Shown: positions 27,147 through 34,698, counted from the stretch's first letter. The stretch is DNA of 35,629 nucleotides from an uncultured Alsobacter sp. (GCF_945952055.1 NZ_CAMFHB010000056.1:1-35629), one strand, 5' to 3'. A program made the numbers and translations. Notes: a model not told the origin generated them from the sequence alone.

Positions 27147-27772
27147 CAGAGCCTCCGCAATTTCATTCGGCCAAACGTATACCGCCCGTGTCCATTGAAA
27201 TACTCGCCCTCGCCTTCAATTAGGTCATGAGAGAAAGTAACTTCGGCAAACCCACGGTGCCCCTTCAGATCTGGTTCATTAATGTTTGGCTCGTTCCTGT
27301 AGCTATAGAAAAGTCGGTAGCCATCAGCTGCATCATATATGATAGCCGCACTTACGCTGTTAGAGCCTGACTGACTCGTCCTGAGTCGGACGCGCAGGCG
27401 ATCCCAACTCTGGATAATTGTAATCTTGCCCCTCCAGACATTACCATTGCTGCCGTCCTGATTGACGCTCGCTCCATCGACTTGCCACTCGCCACTCAGA
27501 TCGGGGACCTTCAGCCAAAGCCGAAATATGCCCCAACGCCAAGCATACCGATCTAGCAACCAATATAGCGCCCCGAAAACGGCGCCCGCACCAACCAACG
27601 AAAGTACGGCCGGAGGCACGTTGGCGTTCAGTCCAAATCGCCTCGCGAGATCGACGACCCAGAGTAGCGAAAACACTGTTGCCGCCGACACAGATGCGGC
27701 GACAGTGCTTAGGTACCTACCCACTTTGGCGCGGCTTACACCGCCCAAGACCGAGTACTCATGCTCTAGCAT
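27146..27772 (-). CDS. cap15: Cap15-type CBASS effector (two membrane helices plus beta-barrel)
   Basis: A 208-residue membrane protein matching the S-2TMbeta/Cap15 architecture: helix 1 about 21-41, helix 2 about 53-73, then a beta-rich cytoplasmic domain (88-208) with SGEW at 93-96, a strand KITIIQSWDRLRVRLR, YRNEPNI (158-164) and a closing GEGEYFNGHGRYTFGRMKL. In the family the barrel binds the nucleotide signal and the helices then oligomerise and damage the inner membrane, killing the infected cell. It is directly coupled to the CD-NTase gene by a one-base overlap, the strongest support for the call. The ATG at 27772 lacks a good ribosome site, so the start is slightly uncertain. Confidence 0.8.
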   Translation of the reverse strand: MLEHEYSVLGGVSRAKVGRYLSTVAASVSAATVFSLLWVVDLARRFGLNANVPPAVLSLVGAGAVFGALYWLLDRYAWRWGIFRLWLKVPDLSGEWQVDGASVNQDGSNGNVWRGKITIIQSWDRLRVRLRTSQSGSNSVSAAIIYDAADGYRLFYSYRNEPNINEPDLKGHRGFAEVTFSHDLIEGEGEYFNGHGRYTFGRMKLRRL

Positions 27773-27977
27773 ATGCAGCAGACATTTCCAGAAACGATGC
27801 GGTGTTGGATTTACGAAGGGATACAGCCGCTTTGCAAGTGCCTAGTTGCCGATAGCTGTTGATGCAGCTTTAGCAATCGTTGCCGTCCGCAATACACGTC
27901 ACTCAAACTAACTGAATCGCATGTTATGATAGGACCAAAGCCTGCGCGCGGCAGAGCGGGTACGCCACCGCTAGCCA
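27773..27977 (-). other. Spacer between the two Cap15-like genes
   Basis: A 205-base gap without a gene, AT-richer than the chromosomal background. It may hold a separate promoter for the effector/CD-NTase pair; TTGCAA and TAAATC 18 bases apart on the minus strand near 27810-27840 are a weak candidate. A small inverted repeat AGCTG/CAGCT lies near 27857-27872. Confidence 0.35.
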
Positions 27978-28649
27978 TCAACAGAACGCGGAGAGAAACC
28001 TCTCAAACCAATTCGGTGATTTCTGAAACAACATCTCCCCTTCCGCGAAAGAGCTGACTCGCGTGGTTCGACGCTCCTCAAGCGTCAGCTTCCCTTCCGT
28101 TCGACGGTCCGTCCAGTAGTGACCTTTCAATACCGTGGGGTTGTAGGGCACATTCGGGATCAACAAAGAACCGAAGTGAATCGAGCCACTCGGCTCGCCA
28201 GGCAGCCGCTGGTCTATATCTGGTACATTTTGATAGACGATGGCCAATTCGAAAAGATCATCGCTCGGCGCAGATCGTATTCTTTCAGTCAAACTAAATG
28301 AATGAGCCTTATCTGTAAACATCCGAACACTAAGCGTTGATAGCGTCTGCGCAATCACAAGATATGTTGTCTTGACAACCGGTTGACCACTTTTATCTTT
28401 GAAGCTTGACTCCAGCCTAACTCGCCACGTGCCGCTTATTGGCGGCCTCTTTGATATCCAGCGTCGAAGAAGCGGAAGTCGCCATAGTACGACTTCGTAG
28501 AAAACGGCAAAGGCTGTGACGATAGTAATCACTGTGCCTAAAGGCCTCAGGAGGCTCCAACTTATCGCCTCCCCTGCAATCCACAGGACGCCAGCCCACG
28601 TGACTATAGCCGCAACAATGATGAAGCTCACCAGGGTCCTTAGTTCCAT
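27978..28649 (-). CDS. Second Cap15-like membrane beta-barrel protein
   Basis: A 223-residue protein with the same plan as the downstream effector: helix 1 about 6-26, helix 2 about 36-56, then a beta-rich domain (68-195) with SGTW at 72-75, TTYLVIAQTLSTLSVRM, YQNVPDI (139-145), and a closing LKGHYWTDRRTEGKLTL. The shared pattern SGxW ... YxNxPxI ... GxY ... GxxxL with the other protein, in the same order and spacing, argues for common ancestry, although overall identity is low. It has an additional 28-residue tail. Function could be a second effector with another nucleotide preference, a modulator, or a decaying duplicate; the frame is intact. It is first in the minus-strand run. The start has AAGGA about 12 bases upstream. 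Confidence 0.72.
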   Translation of the reverse strand: MELRTLVSFIIVAAIVTWAGVLWIAGEAISWSLLRPLGTVITIVTAFAVFYEVVLWRLPLLRRWISKRPPISGTWRVRLESSFKDKSGQPVVKTTYLVIAQTLSTLSVRMFTDKAHSFSLTERIRSAPSDDLFELAIVYQNVPDIDQRLPGEPSGSIHFGSLLIPNVPYNPTVLKGHYWTDRRTEGKLTLEERRTTRVSSFAEGEMLFQKSPNWFERFLSAFC

Positions 28650-28732
28650 CTAAAACCCAATCCTTCAGTGAGCAATCTCGCGCTATGATGGGCTATCGGA
28701 GCCAGAAAGCAACAGACGTGAGCGGCGAGACA

Positions 28733-29173
28733 ATGTCGGTTATAGACGATTTTGAGGCGGCCTGGTTGGCACATTCTGGCCCACGCCTTTCGCTGCTGTT
28801 GTGCCTGTACACCGGTCCGCAGCAGCCGGACTATTGCTCCGCTATGCCGAGGGATCCGCCTTACTCCATCGGCATCGTGTTCGGCGCAAGGTTCCTCGAC
28901 GACTATGCAGCTGCGATTGCGACGAATCCAGCTATCCACGACGGAGCAGTTCTGATCGGCAGATCTGAGCCCACATCGCTTTATCGAGTTCAAGGCTGGT
29001 CTATGAGGCTGTATCCTCCGCCTCTTGGATGCGTCGGCGAACCGAACCGCGGGTCCGCATTCAACAGTTGCCTAGAGATGTCCCGCGTGCCACGGATAGA
29101 TAGAATGTACTTGGTGAGCGCAGGGCGCCTTTACTGTTTCATAACGGGGGTGAAAAGCACCATAGGTGAATAG
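28733..29173 (+). CDS. Hypothetical protein, divergent from the CBASS genes
   Basis: A 146-residue soluble-looking protein that I do not recognise. It has no signal peptide or membrane helix. It begins SVIDDFEAAWLAHSGPRLSLLL and contains YSIGIVFGARFLDDYAAAIA, four or more Cys, and ends RLYCFITGVKSTIGE. Composition and lack of strand bias in rare residues look like real coding, with the same moderate GC as the CBASS genes. The start is uncertain: ATG 28733 or ATG 28685, both with poor ribosome sites. It reads away from the CBASS run, 83 bases from its first gene, so it could be regulated with it. Confidence 0.45.
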   Translation: MSVIDDFEAAWLAHSGPRLSLLLCLYTGPQQPDYCSAMPRDPPYSIGIVFGARFLDDYAAAIATNPAIHDGAVLIGRSEPTSLYRVQGWSMRLYPPPLGCVGEPNRGSAFNSCLEMSRVPRIDRMYLVSAGRLYCFITGVKSTIGE

Positions 29174-29584
29174 GTGCGTTTTTTGGTGACAACTAACTCC
29201 GACAATGAAACGCACGGGATTGCCAGCGGTCCAAGACTCGTAATTACCCCGACATTCCTATGCTCTGTACCTATTTGTAAGGCAGAAGAGTTGCCACCGT
29301 GGCTGTCGCGCACGACCAATTGTCCCGACATTTCTCCACCTTTCCGAGCGAGCCGCATTGAAGTTTTTTTTGCGGACAATAGGGTAGCGTGCAATGGCCG
29401 CCGCGACCGTTTGGGCAATAAAGGGATTGGCACCGTAAACCTGTACGCAATCTGAGCCTCTCAAGCCGAACAGAAGCGGGCCAATGGCGGAGCTGTCGCC
29501 ACTCTCCGCTTCGCCCGCCGAGCTCTCGTAAAGCCGCCGGCGCAAACGTTCGCTACGGGTCAATTCACGACATCCCCCCCGACC
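29174..29584. other. Low-GC stretch without a convincing gene
   Basis: Frames of about 100 codons exist on both strands, but they start with TTG or GTG, lack ribosome sites and overlap each other. None is convincing. The stretch joins the low-GC island to the high-GC MerR gene, with the change of composition near 29480-29580. It may be a decayed end of the island. Confidence 0.4.
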
Positions 29585-30613
29585 TCACACCCCCACCCGC
29601 ACCGCCACCACTCCCTCCGTTCGCGCCCGCACCGCCGGCGAGGCCAGGCACGTCGCAACCGCTTCGTAGCCCGGGGCGCCGGGATAGGGGTCGACCAGGA
29701 CGGGTGGGCTGTGGTTGGCGGGGCAGACAATCACCTGCTCGCAGGGGCCTACGGCCGCGAGGTCGAGGAAGGCGGATGAGCGGGTCATGGCGAAGACGGG
29801 GCGCGCCAGGGCGCCGCGGCGGCGCAGCCAGGTGGCCAGGGCGCGTTGGGCGGCCTCGTCGAGGCCCTGGTCGATGAGGTCGACGACGAGGGGGCCGGTG
29901 CCGCCGTCCACCAGGGCGGCGACCAGGACAAGGAGGGCGTCCGACGCGGTGGCGCCTTCCTCGGCGAGCCAGGCCAGCGTGGCCTCGACGCGGGCGGCGT
30001 GGCCCGCGTCGTCCGCCAGGCGCTGCCTCACGGCCGCCACCCGGGCGGTGCGTTCGAGGTCGAGGAAGGTCGCGTCAGGCAGCACCTCGGAAATCAGCCG
30101 GGCGAGCCGCGTCTTGCCGCTGCCGAGCGGGCCGACGATGTGGGTCAGCGGGCGGATCTCCCGCAGCTCGAAGCGCTCGCCGCCCCAGGGCCATGGCAGG
30201 TCGAGGCTCAGCGCCGGCGACGTCGGCGAGGCGGCCAGGCGGGTCAGGTCCGTCAGGTTGGCCGGGGCGCCCGCGGCGAGGCGGGCCCGCATGGCCCCGA
30301 TCCGGCGGATGGCGTCGGCGCGGCCTGCCGCCTCGTCCTCCAGGCGCGCCTGGTGCGTGGCCAGCGCGGCCTCCAGGCCGTCGGTGGAGCCGGCGACGAC
30401 GCGCTGCATCTGCGCCAGGCTGAAGCCCAGGGCGCGCAGCGCCACGAGGTCGGCCGCCCGCGCCATCGCGTCCGGCCCATAGGCGCGCCACCCGGCCGCG
30501 GTGCGCAGCGGCGCGAGCAGCCCGCGCTCCTCGTAGAGGCGCAGCGCCTTGACGGAGACACCGAGCCGCAGGGCGGCTTCGGAGGCGGTGAGGACGCGTG
30601 CGGCGGCGGTCAT
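29585..30613 (-). CDS. MerR-type regulator fused to a P-loop domain
   Basis: A 342-residue protein. Residues 8-75 are a MerR winged helix (TASEAALRLGVSVKALRLYEERGLL, then GWRAYGPDAMARAADLVALRALGFSLAQMQRV), followed by a coiled coil to about 110. From about 140 there is an ATPase-like domain: ELREIRPLTHIVGPLGSGKTRLARLI with Walker A at 151-158 and a Walker B-like GPLVVDLID at 220-228. The signature motif of ABC ATPases is not evident, so the core is minimal. MerR proteins normally carry a ligand-binding tail, so here ATP or a nucleotide may be the signal. It is divergent from the SDR gene by 206 bases and may regulate it. GAGGTG precedes the ATG. Confidence 0.85.
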   Translation of the reverse strand: MTAAARVLTASEAALRLGVSVKALRLYEERGLLAPLRTAAGWRAYGPDAMARAADLVALRALGFSLAQMQRVVAGSTDGLEAALATHQARLEDEAAGRADAIRRIGAMRARLAAGAPANLTDLTRLAASPTSPALSLDLPWPWGGERFELREIRPLTHIVGPLGSGKTRLARLISEVLPDATFLDLERTARVAAVRQRLADDAGHAARVEATLAWLAEEGATASDALLVLVAALVDGGTGPLVVDLIDQGLDEAAQRALATWLRRRGALARPVFAMTRSSAFLDLAAVGPCEQVIVCPANHSPPVLVDPYPGAPGYEAVATCLASPAVRARTEGVVAVRVGV

Positions 30614-30819
30614 GAATCACCTCGGTGCAGGAACCCGCCGCGCTTATGGAGCCAGCCCCAGGGGCCGGGTCAATCCGTGGTGTCTCCGCGCCGATGCGGT
30701 CGCGTGGGCCGGCCGCCACGCGCGCCCGCCTTCGCAAAGCGCCGTGCGGCCCCGCGTCGCCCCCGCCGAACCGATGGCGCCCTGCCGCGTTGGGCGGCTC
30801 CCTTGTTCCGGAGGCTGCG

Positions 30820-31824
30820 ATGAGCGCACAGGACATCGACGGCATGTCGAGACGTCAGATGGTCGGCGCGGCCGGCATGGGATTGGCTGCGATGGCGGGC
30901 GGCAGCTCGGGCGCGGCGGCGCAGGGCGCATCGGCCCAGCCGCCGGCCCTGCAGGACCCGACCACGAAATTCCCCAAGCCGCCGTTCAAGCGGCAGTCGC
31001 AGCCCTGGCAGGGGCTGGCGCGAGACATGGATCCGAAGCCTGACCATGGCGAGACGAGCTACAAGGGCTCCGGCCGCCTCGCCGGCCGCAAGGCGCTGAT
31101 CACGGGCGGCGACTCGGGCATGGGCCGGGCCGCGGCGATCGCCTATGCCCGCGAGGGCGCCGACGTGGCGATCAACTACTTTCCCAGCGAGGAGCCGGAC
31201 GCGCAGGAGGTGGTCGCGCTGATCAAGGCGGAGGGGCGCAAGGCCGTGGCGATCCCGGGCGACCTGCGGGACGAGGCGTTCTGCCGGCAGCTGGTCGAAC
31301 AGGCCGTGCAGGAGCTCGGCGGGCTCGACATCGTGGTCAACAACGCGGCGCGGCAGCAGTCGCGCGAGTCGATCATGGACGTGTCGTCCGAAGACTTCGA
31401 CGCGACCATGAAGACGAACGTCTACGCGCCGTTCTGGATCCTCAAGGCCGCCCTGCCCCACCTCAAGCCGGGGGCGTGCATCATCGGCACCACGTCCGAG
31501 CAGGCCTACGACCCGTCGCCCGAGCTCTACGACTACGCGCAGACGAAGGCGGCCACGATGAACTACGTGAAGTCGCTGGCCAAGCAGCTCGCGCCGAAGG
31601 GCATCCGCGTCAACGGCGTGGCCCCGGGGCCGATCTGGACGCCGCTGCAGGTGTCGGGCGGGGCCAGCATGGAGAAGCTGGAGAAGTTCGGCGGCACGAC
31701 CCCGATGGGCCGGCCGGGCCAACCCGTGGAGCTCGCCTCCATCTACGTCCAGCTCGCGGCGGCCGATGCCAGCTACGCCACCGGGCAGGTCTACGGCGCC
31801 GCCGGCGGCACTGGGCAGCCCTGA
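30820..31824 (+). CDS. SDR family oxidoreductase with Tat-like leader
   Basis: A 334-residue short-chain dehydrogenase of the long YghA/YhdF-like group. The cofactor motif GGDSGMGRA is in ALITGGDSGMGRAAAIAYARE (about residue 94), NNAA follows, the catalytic set is Ser in GTTSEQAYD and Tyr-x3-Lys in YDYAQTKAA, and PGPIWTPLQ closes the site. The 75-residue N-terminal part contains SRRQMVGAAGMGLAAMAGG, a twin-arginine-like leader with a possible cleavage after AAAQG, and then the family segment QPWQGLARDMDPKPDHGE. An exported SDR would be unusual because NAD(P) is cytosolic. GGAGG five bases before the ATG fixes the start. Confidence 0.9.
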   Translation: MSAQDIDGMSRRQMVGAAGMGLAAMAGGSSGAAAQGASAQPPALQDPTTKFPKPPFKRQSQPWQGLARDMDPKPDHGETSYKGSGRLAGRKALITGGDSGMGRAAAIAYAREGADVAINYFPSEEPDAQEVVALIKAEGRKAVAIPGDLRDEAFCRQLVEQAVQELGGLDIVVNNAARQQSRESIMDVSSEDFDATMKTNVYAPFWILKAALPHLKPGACIIGTTSEQAYDPSPELYDYAQTKAATMNYVKSLAKQLAPKGIRVNGVAPGPIWTPLQVSGGASMEKLEKFGGTTPMGRPGQPVELASIYVQLAAADASYATGQVYGAAGGTGQP

Positions 31825-32148
31825 GGGCGTGTGACTCGTTCGGCCGTTCGGCCGTTCAGCCCGCACCTCCCTCTCCACGTCCTGGCCGGGCTCGGCCCGG
31901 CCATCCACGCCTTGAGACTGGCCCCAGAAGAGCCGTGTATACCCCCCGCCGATGCAGTTGCATGATCCGGGCGGGGCGAGAGACAGCACCTCACAACGGT
32001 GCTGCAACCGCCCAAGGGCGGCCAATTCGTCGCGTTTGCGCGAGATCACAGGCGCGCGGCACCGGTCCCGTTGCGGGACGGGTCGCTTGCGTTCTGCCGA
32101 TGATTGGCCGCAGGGTGACGCCGCCGCCGACACACCGAGGGCCTATCC
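31825..32148. other. Intergenic region upstream of the BLUF gene
   Basis: No gene is seen in these 324 bases. It holds a half copy of repeat family A (31879-31938), a hairpin CCCCGCC/GGCGGGG (31944-31976) whose loop contains ATGCA-2-TGCAT, and an inverted repeat GTCCCG-3-CGGGAC (32065-32079) about 70 bases before the BLUF start. The last two are candidate regulatory sites. Confidence 0.45.
31879..31938. repeat. Palindromic intergenic repeat, family A (left half)
   Basis: GTCCTGGCCGGGC-TC-GGCCCGGCCATCCACG followed by CCTTGAGACTGGCCCCAGAAGAGCCGTG, then loss of similarity. Left hairpin is perfect; the right hairpin is missing. Confidence 0.7.
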
Positions 32149-32622
32149 ATGCGTGACGAGCCCGGTTTCGCCGGTGACGACGACGAGCCTGACGATTCAG
32201 ACCTGCCGGCGCTGTACCATTTCGTCTACTGCAGCCGTGCCGCCGACAGTGTGGATGACGCCGAGGTCGACCGGATCGTCGAGGCGGCTCAACACAGCAA
32301 TCGGACCCATGGACTCACGGGGGTGCTGGTGTTCGGGAGCGGCATCTTCTTCCAGTGGGTCGAGGGTCCGGCCGAGAACATCAAGGGTCTCATCGCGCGC
32401 CTGCACGACGACAGGCGTCACCACGACATCGTCGCGCTGAGCCAGAGCGAGGAAGAGCGCGAGCGTCTGTATCCGAACTGGACGATGGAAAGGGTCGAAG
32501 CGGAGGACATTCGCGCGGTGCTGCTCGACGCCCTCGAAAACGCCGAGGACAAGAACAACATCGCGGCGCTGCAGCGTATCCTCGGCCACCTGGGTTCGCA
32601 GCCGCTTCTTTCGCTCGGGTAA
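32149..32622 (+). CDS. BLUF-domain blue-light sensor
   Basis: A 157-residue stand-alone BLUF protein. The flavin-binding residues are all present: Tyr27 in YHFVYCSRAA, Asn51 in AAQHSNRTHGLTGVLVF, Gln69 in GIFFQWVEGP, and a Trp at 111 in RLYPNWTME. In the family these form the Tyr-Gln-FAD hydrogen-bond switch that responds to blue light. The first 20 residues are acidic; the last 40 are helical (AEDIRAVLLDALENAEDKNNIAALQRIL) and may cap the domain or bind a partner. No output domain is fused, so it should act through a protein partner. Transcribed alone. Confidence 0.93.
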   Translation: MRDEPGFAGDDDEPDDSDLPALYHFVYCSRAADSVDDAEVDRIVEAAQHSNRTHGLTGVLVFGSGIFFQWVEGPAENIKGLIARLHDDRRHHDIVALSQSEEERERLYPNWTMERVEAEDIRAVLLDALENAEDKNNIAALQRILGHLGSQPLLSLG

Positions 32623-32921
32623 GCGGGGACCGACAATGCGCCATGGCCCGCATGCCTGGCGCCTGCACGGAGTTGAGATCGGCCTGACTCTTGCCGACAT
32701 GCTTGCCGTTCTGGCCTCGGGTGATGAGCGCAGCGTTCGAGACAGCGCAATCTTCGCGTTTCGGGCCACAGGCAAATACTTGCCATGGAAGGGGCACACG
32801 CAGTCTGCTGGACCATGGGTCCTGGATTTGCTCGCTCAGGTTGTCAACGCGCCCCACTCAGACTTACGCTCATCACCTCGACCGTCGCGAGGCGGCAGGA
32901 AGGGCGAGAGGGGGAACCGCC
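32623..32921. other. Intergenic region between BLUF and desaturase genes
   Basis: Open frames exist (one from 32636 and overlapping minus-strand ones) but none has a ribosome site and a protein-like composition throughout. Moderate GC compared with the neighbours. I see no repeat or clear promoter. Confidence 0.4.
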
Positions 32922-34067
32922 ATGCCGCTGGGAGCCGTTCGGCAGAAGCTGAGGTCGGAGCTGGAGACGCCGCGCGCGCAGCGGCCGTTCGGCTCGGGAT
33001 GGCTTTCCGGCACGCTGGGCCTGCTCGCCGGCGCGGCGGCGCTGCTGATGGTGGTGGCGTTGCGCTATCCCACGCTGTTCACGACGCCGGAACTGGCGAT
33101 GGTGCGCGGTTCGGCCTTCTTCCGGCCCGTGCTTTACGTCTTCCTGGTGGCGGGGTTCTGCCTCGCGGGGCTCAGCCTGCTGCTGCGCCGGGACAAGACG
33201 CTGGGCCTCGCCGCCATGACGGTGGCGCTGCTGGCCACGGGGGTCGGCTCGCTGCCCGGGACGGCGGTCCAGGTCGACACGCACGGCGCCTATTTCGGGC
33301 TCGATTTCTTCGTGCTCAACGTCCTGTTCGCGGGGCTCCTGTTCATCCCCCTCGAGCGCGTGTTTCCGCACCAGGCCGAGCAGACGGTGCTGCGGGAGGA
33401 ATGGCGGGAGGACCTGTTCTACTACCTCATCAGCTCGATGATGGTGCAGGTGCTGGCCTACCTCACGCTGGCGCCCTCCCGCTTCATCCTCGACACCGTG
33501 CAGGCGGAAGGATTCCGCGGCTGGGTCCACGGGCTGCCGTGGATCGTGCAGCTGATCGCGGTGATGCTGCTCACCGACCTGGTGCAGTATTGGGTGCACC
33601 GCCTCTTCCACCAGGTGCCGGCGCTGTGGCGCTTCCACGCCGTGCATCACTCGGCCCGGAGCATGGACTGGATGGCCGGGGCGCGGATGCACTTCATCGA
33701 GATCATCGTGCTGCGCAGCCTCACCGCGACGCCGATGTTCGTGCTCGGGTTCGACCAGTCGGTCCTGCAGGCCTACCTGATCATCGTCTACGTGTATTCG
33801 GGCTGGCTCCACGCCAATGTCGAGCTTCCGGTGAAGTTCGCGTTCCTCGAAAAGATCCTGGCCAGCCCCCGCTTCCACCACTGGCATCACGGCATCGAGA
33901 AGGAGGCGATCGACGTCAACTTCGCCATCCACTTCCCGCTGCTCGACCGGGTGTTCGGCACCCATCACTTGCCCAAGGACCGGTGGCCGAGCGGCTACGG
34001 CATCGGCGGCCACCCCGTGCCGCTGGGCTACGTGAAGCAGTTCCTCTACCCGTTCAGGCGGCCCTGA
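32922..34067 (+). CDS. Sterol desaturase / fatty acid hydroxylase superfamily membrane protein
   Basis: A 381-residue inner-membrane di-iron enzyme. Hydrophobic segments lie about 28-47, 68-88, 92-110, 127-145, 170-185 and 207-222. The histidine boxes are HRLFH (226-230), HAVHH (239-243), H297 in GWLHANVELP, and HHWHH (319-323), the pattern that binds two irons for O2-dependent hydroxylation or desaturation of a lipid. The substrate (fatty acid, carotenoid or hopanoid-type lipid) is unknown. The ATG at 32922 has a GAGAGGGGG site; the frame is open much further upstream but that part has no coding character. Confidence 0.9.
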   Translation: MPLGAVRQKLRSELETPRAQRPFGSGWLSGTLGLLAGAAALLMVVALRYPTLFTTPELAMVRGSAFFRPVLYVFLVAGFCLAGLSLLLRRDKTLGLAAMTVALLATGVGSLPGTAVQVDTHGAYFGLDFFVLNVLFAGLLFIPLERVFPHQAEQTVLREEWREDLFYYLISSMMVQVLAYLTLAPSRFILDTVQAEGFRGWVHGLPWIVQLIAVMLLTDLVQYWVHRLFHQVPALWRFHAVHHSARSMDWMAGARMHFIEIIVLRSLTATPMFVLGFDQSVLQAYLIIVYVYSGWLHANVELPVKFAFLEKILASPRFHHWHHGIEKEAIDVNFAIHFPLLDRVFGTHHLPKDRWPSGYGIGGHPVPLGYVKQFLYPFRRP

Positions 34068-34146
34068 GCGCGGCGCGCCCCCGGCGCGCATCCCGCTCCG
34101 CCAGTTCGGCCGTGACAGCCCGGGCGGGCGCTTCTACCCTCGGGCG

Positions 34147-34698
34147 ATGGACATTGCCTGGCGCCGCGTTTCATCCGACACCGTCATCAAGGACCGCTGG
34201 ATCGACGTGCGCGCCGACCGCTGCGTGACGGCGCAGGGCACCGAGGTGAGCCCCTACTACGTGCTCACCTATCCCGACTGGGTGAACGTGGTGGCCCTCA
34301 CCCCGCAGCGCGACCTCCTGCTGGTGCGCCAGTACCGGCATGCCGTGGAGCAGGCCGTGCTGGAGCTTCCGGGCGGCATGATGGAGGCCGACGACGTGGA
34401 TCCCGAGCAGTCGGCCCGTCGCGAGCTCATGGAGGAGACGGGCTACGTGTCCGAGCGCTGGCTCCGGATCGCCACACTCTTCCCCAACCCGGCCACCCAC
34501 ACCAACCGCGTGCACTCCTTCCTGGCGCTGGATGCCGTGCCGCGGCACGGGCAGAGGCTGGACGACGGCGAGGAAGGGCTGACCGTGTCGTCCATGCCGC
34601 TGGACGCGGCGCTCGACGCGCTTTGCACCGGCCTGCTCGGGCAGGCCATGCACGTGGCCGCGCTGACGATGGCGGCGAGGCTCATCGACAAGGCCTGA
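34147..34698 (+). CDS. Nudix hydrolase with altered Nudix box
   Basis: A 183-residue protein of the ADP-ribose pyrophosphatase-like Nudix group: VVALTPQRDLLLVRQYRHAVEQAVLELPGG, then the box region, then FPNPATHTNRVHSFLA. The helix part RRELMEETGY (91-100, with Glu93, Glu96 and Glu97) is intact, but the N-terminal part reads GGMMEADDVDPEQSA: the Glu six residues after the Gly is not in register and there is about one residue more than in G-x5-E-x7-REUxEExGU. Activity may still be kept through the intact metal-binding Glu residues. Start at the ATG 34147, 79 bases after the desaturase gene. Confidence 0.87.
   Translation: MDIAWRRVSSDTVIKDRWIDVRADRCVTAQGTEVSPYYVLTYPDWVNVVALTPQRDLLLVRQYRHAVEQAVLELPGGMMEADDVDPEQSARRELMEETGYVSERWLRIATLFPNPATHTNRVHSFLALDAVPRHGQRLDDGEEGLTVSSMPLDAALDALCTGLLGQAMHVAALTMAARLIDKA

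Noticed and set aside
26010-28649. CRISPR, toxin-antitoxin or restriction system in the low-GC island
   Set aside because: No direct repeats with spacers, no nuclease or methylase motifs, and no small toxin/antitoxin pair; the motifs fit a CBASS instead.
29174-29455. Plus-strand frame directly after the unknown gene
   Set aside because: GTG start without ribosome site, no recognisable pattern, and no convincing coding composition; perhaps decayed sequence.
29258-29563. Minus-strand frame of 101 codons at the edge of the island, with a faint likeness to the unknown gene at 28733
   Set aside because: It starts with TTG, has no ribosome site, and the likeness (GAxxxxxxxxAAAIAxxP) is too short to count as homology.
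32636-34228. Long plus-strand frame that overlaps the desaturase gene
   Set aside because: Most of it is the wrong frame of the desaturase gene, which has intact histidine boxes; only the first 60 codons are free and they lack a ribosome site.
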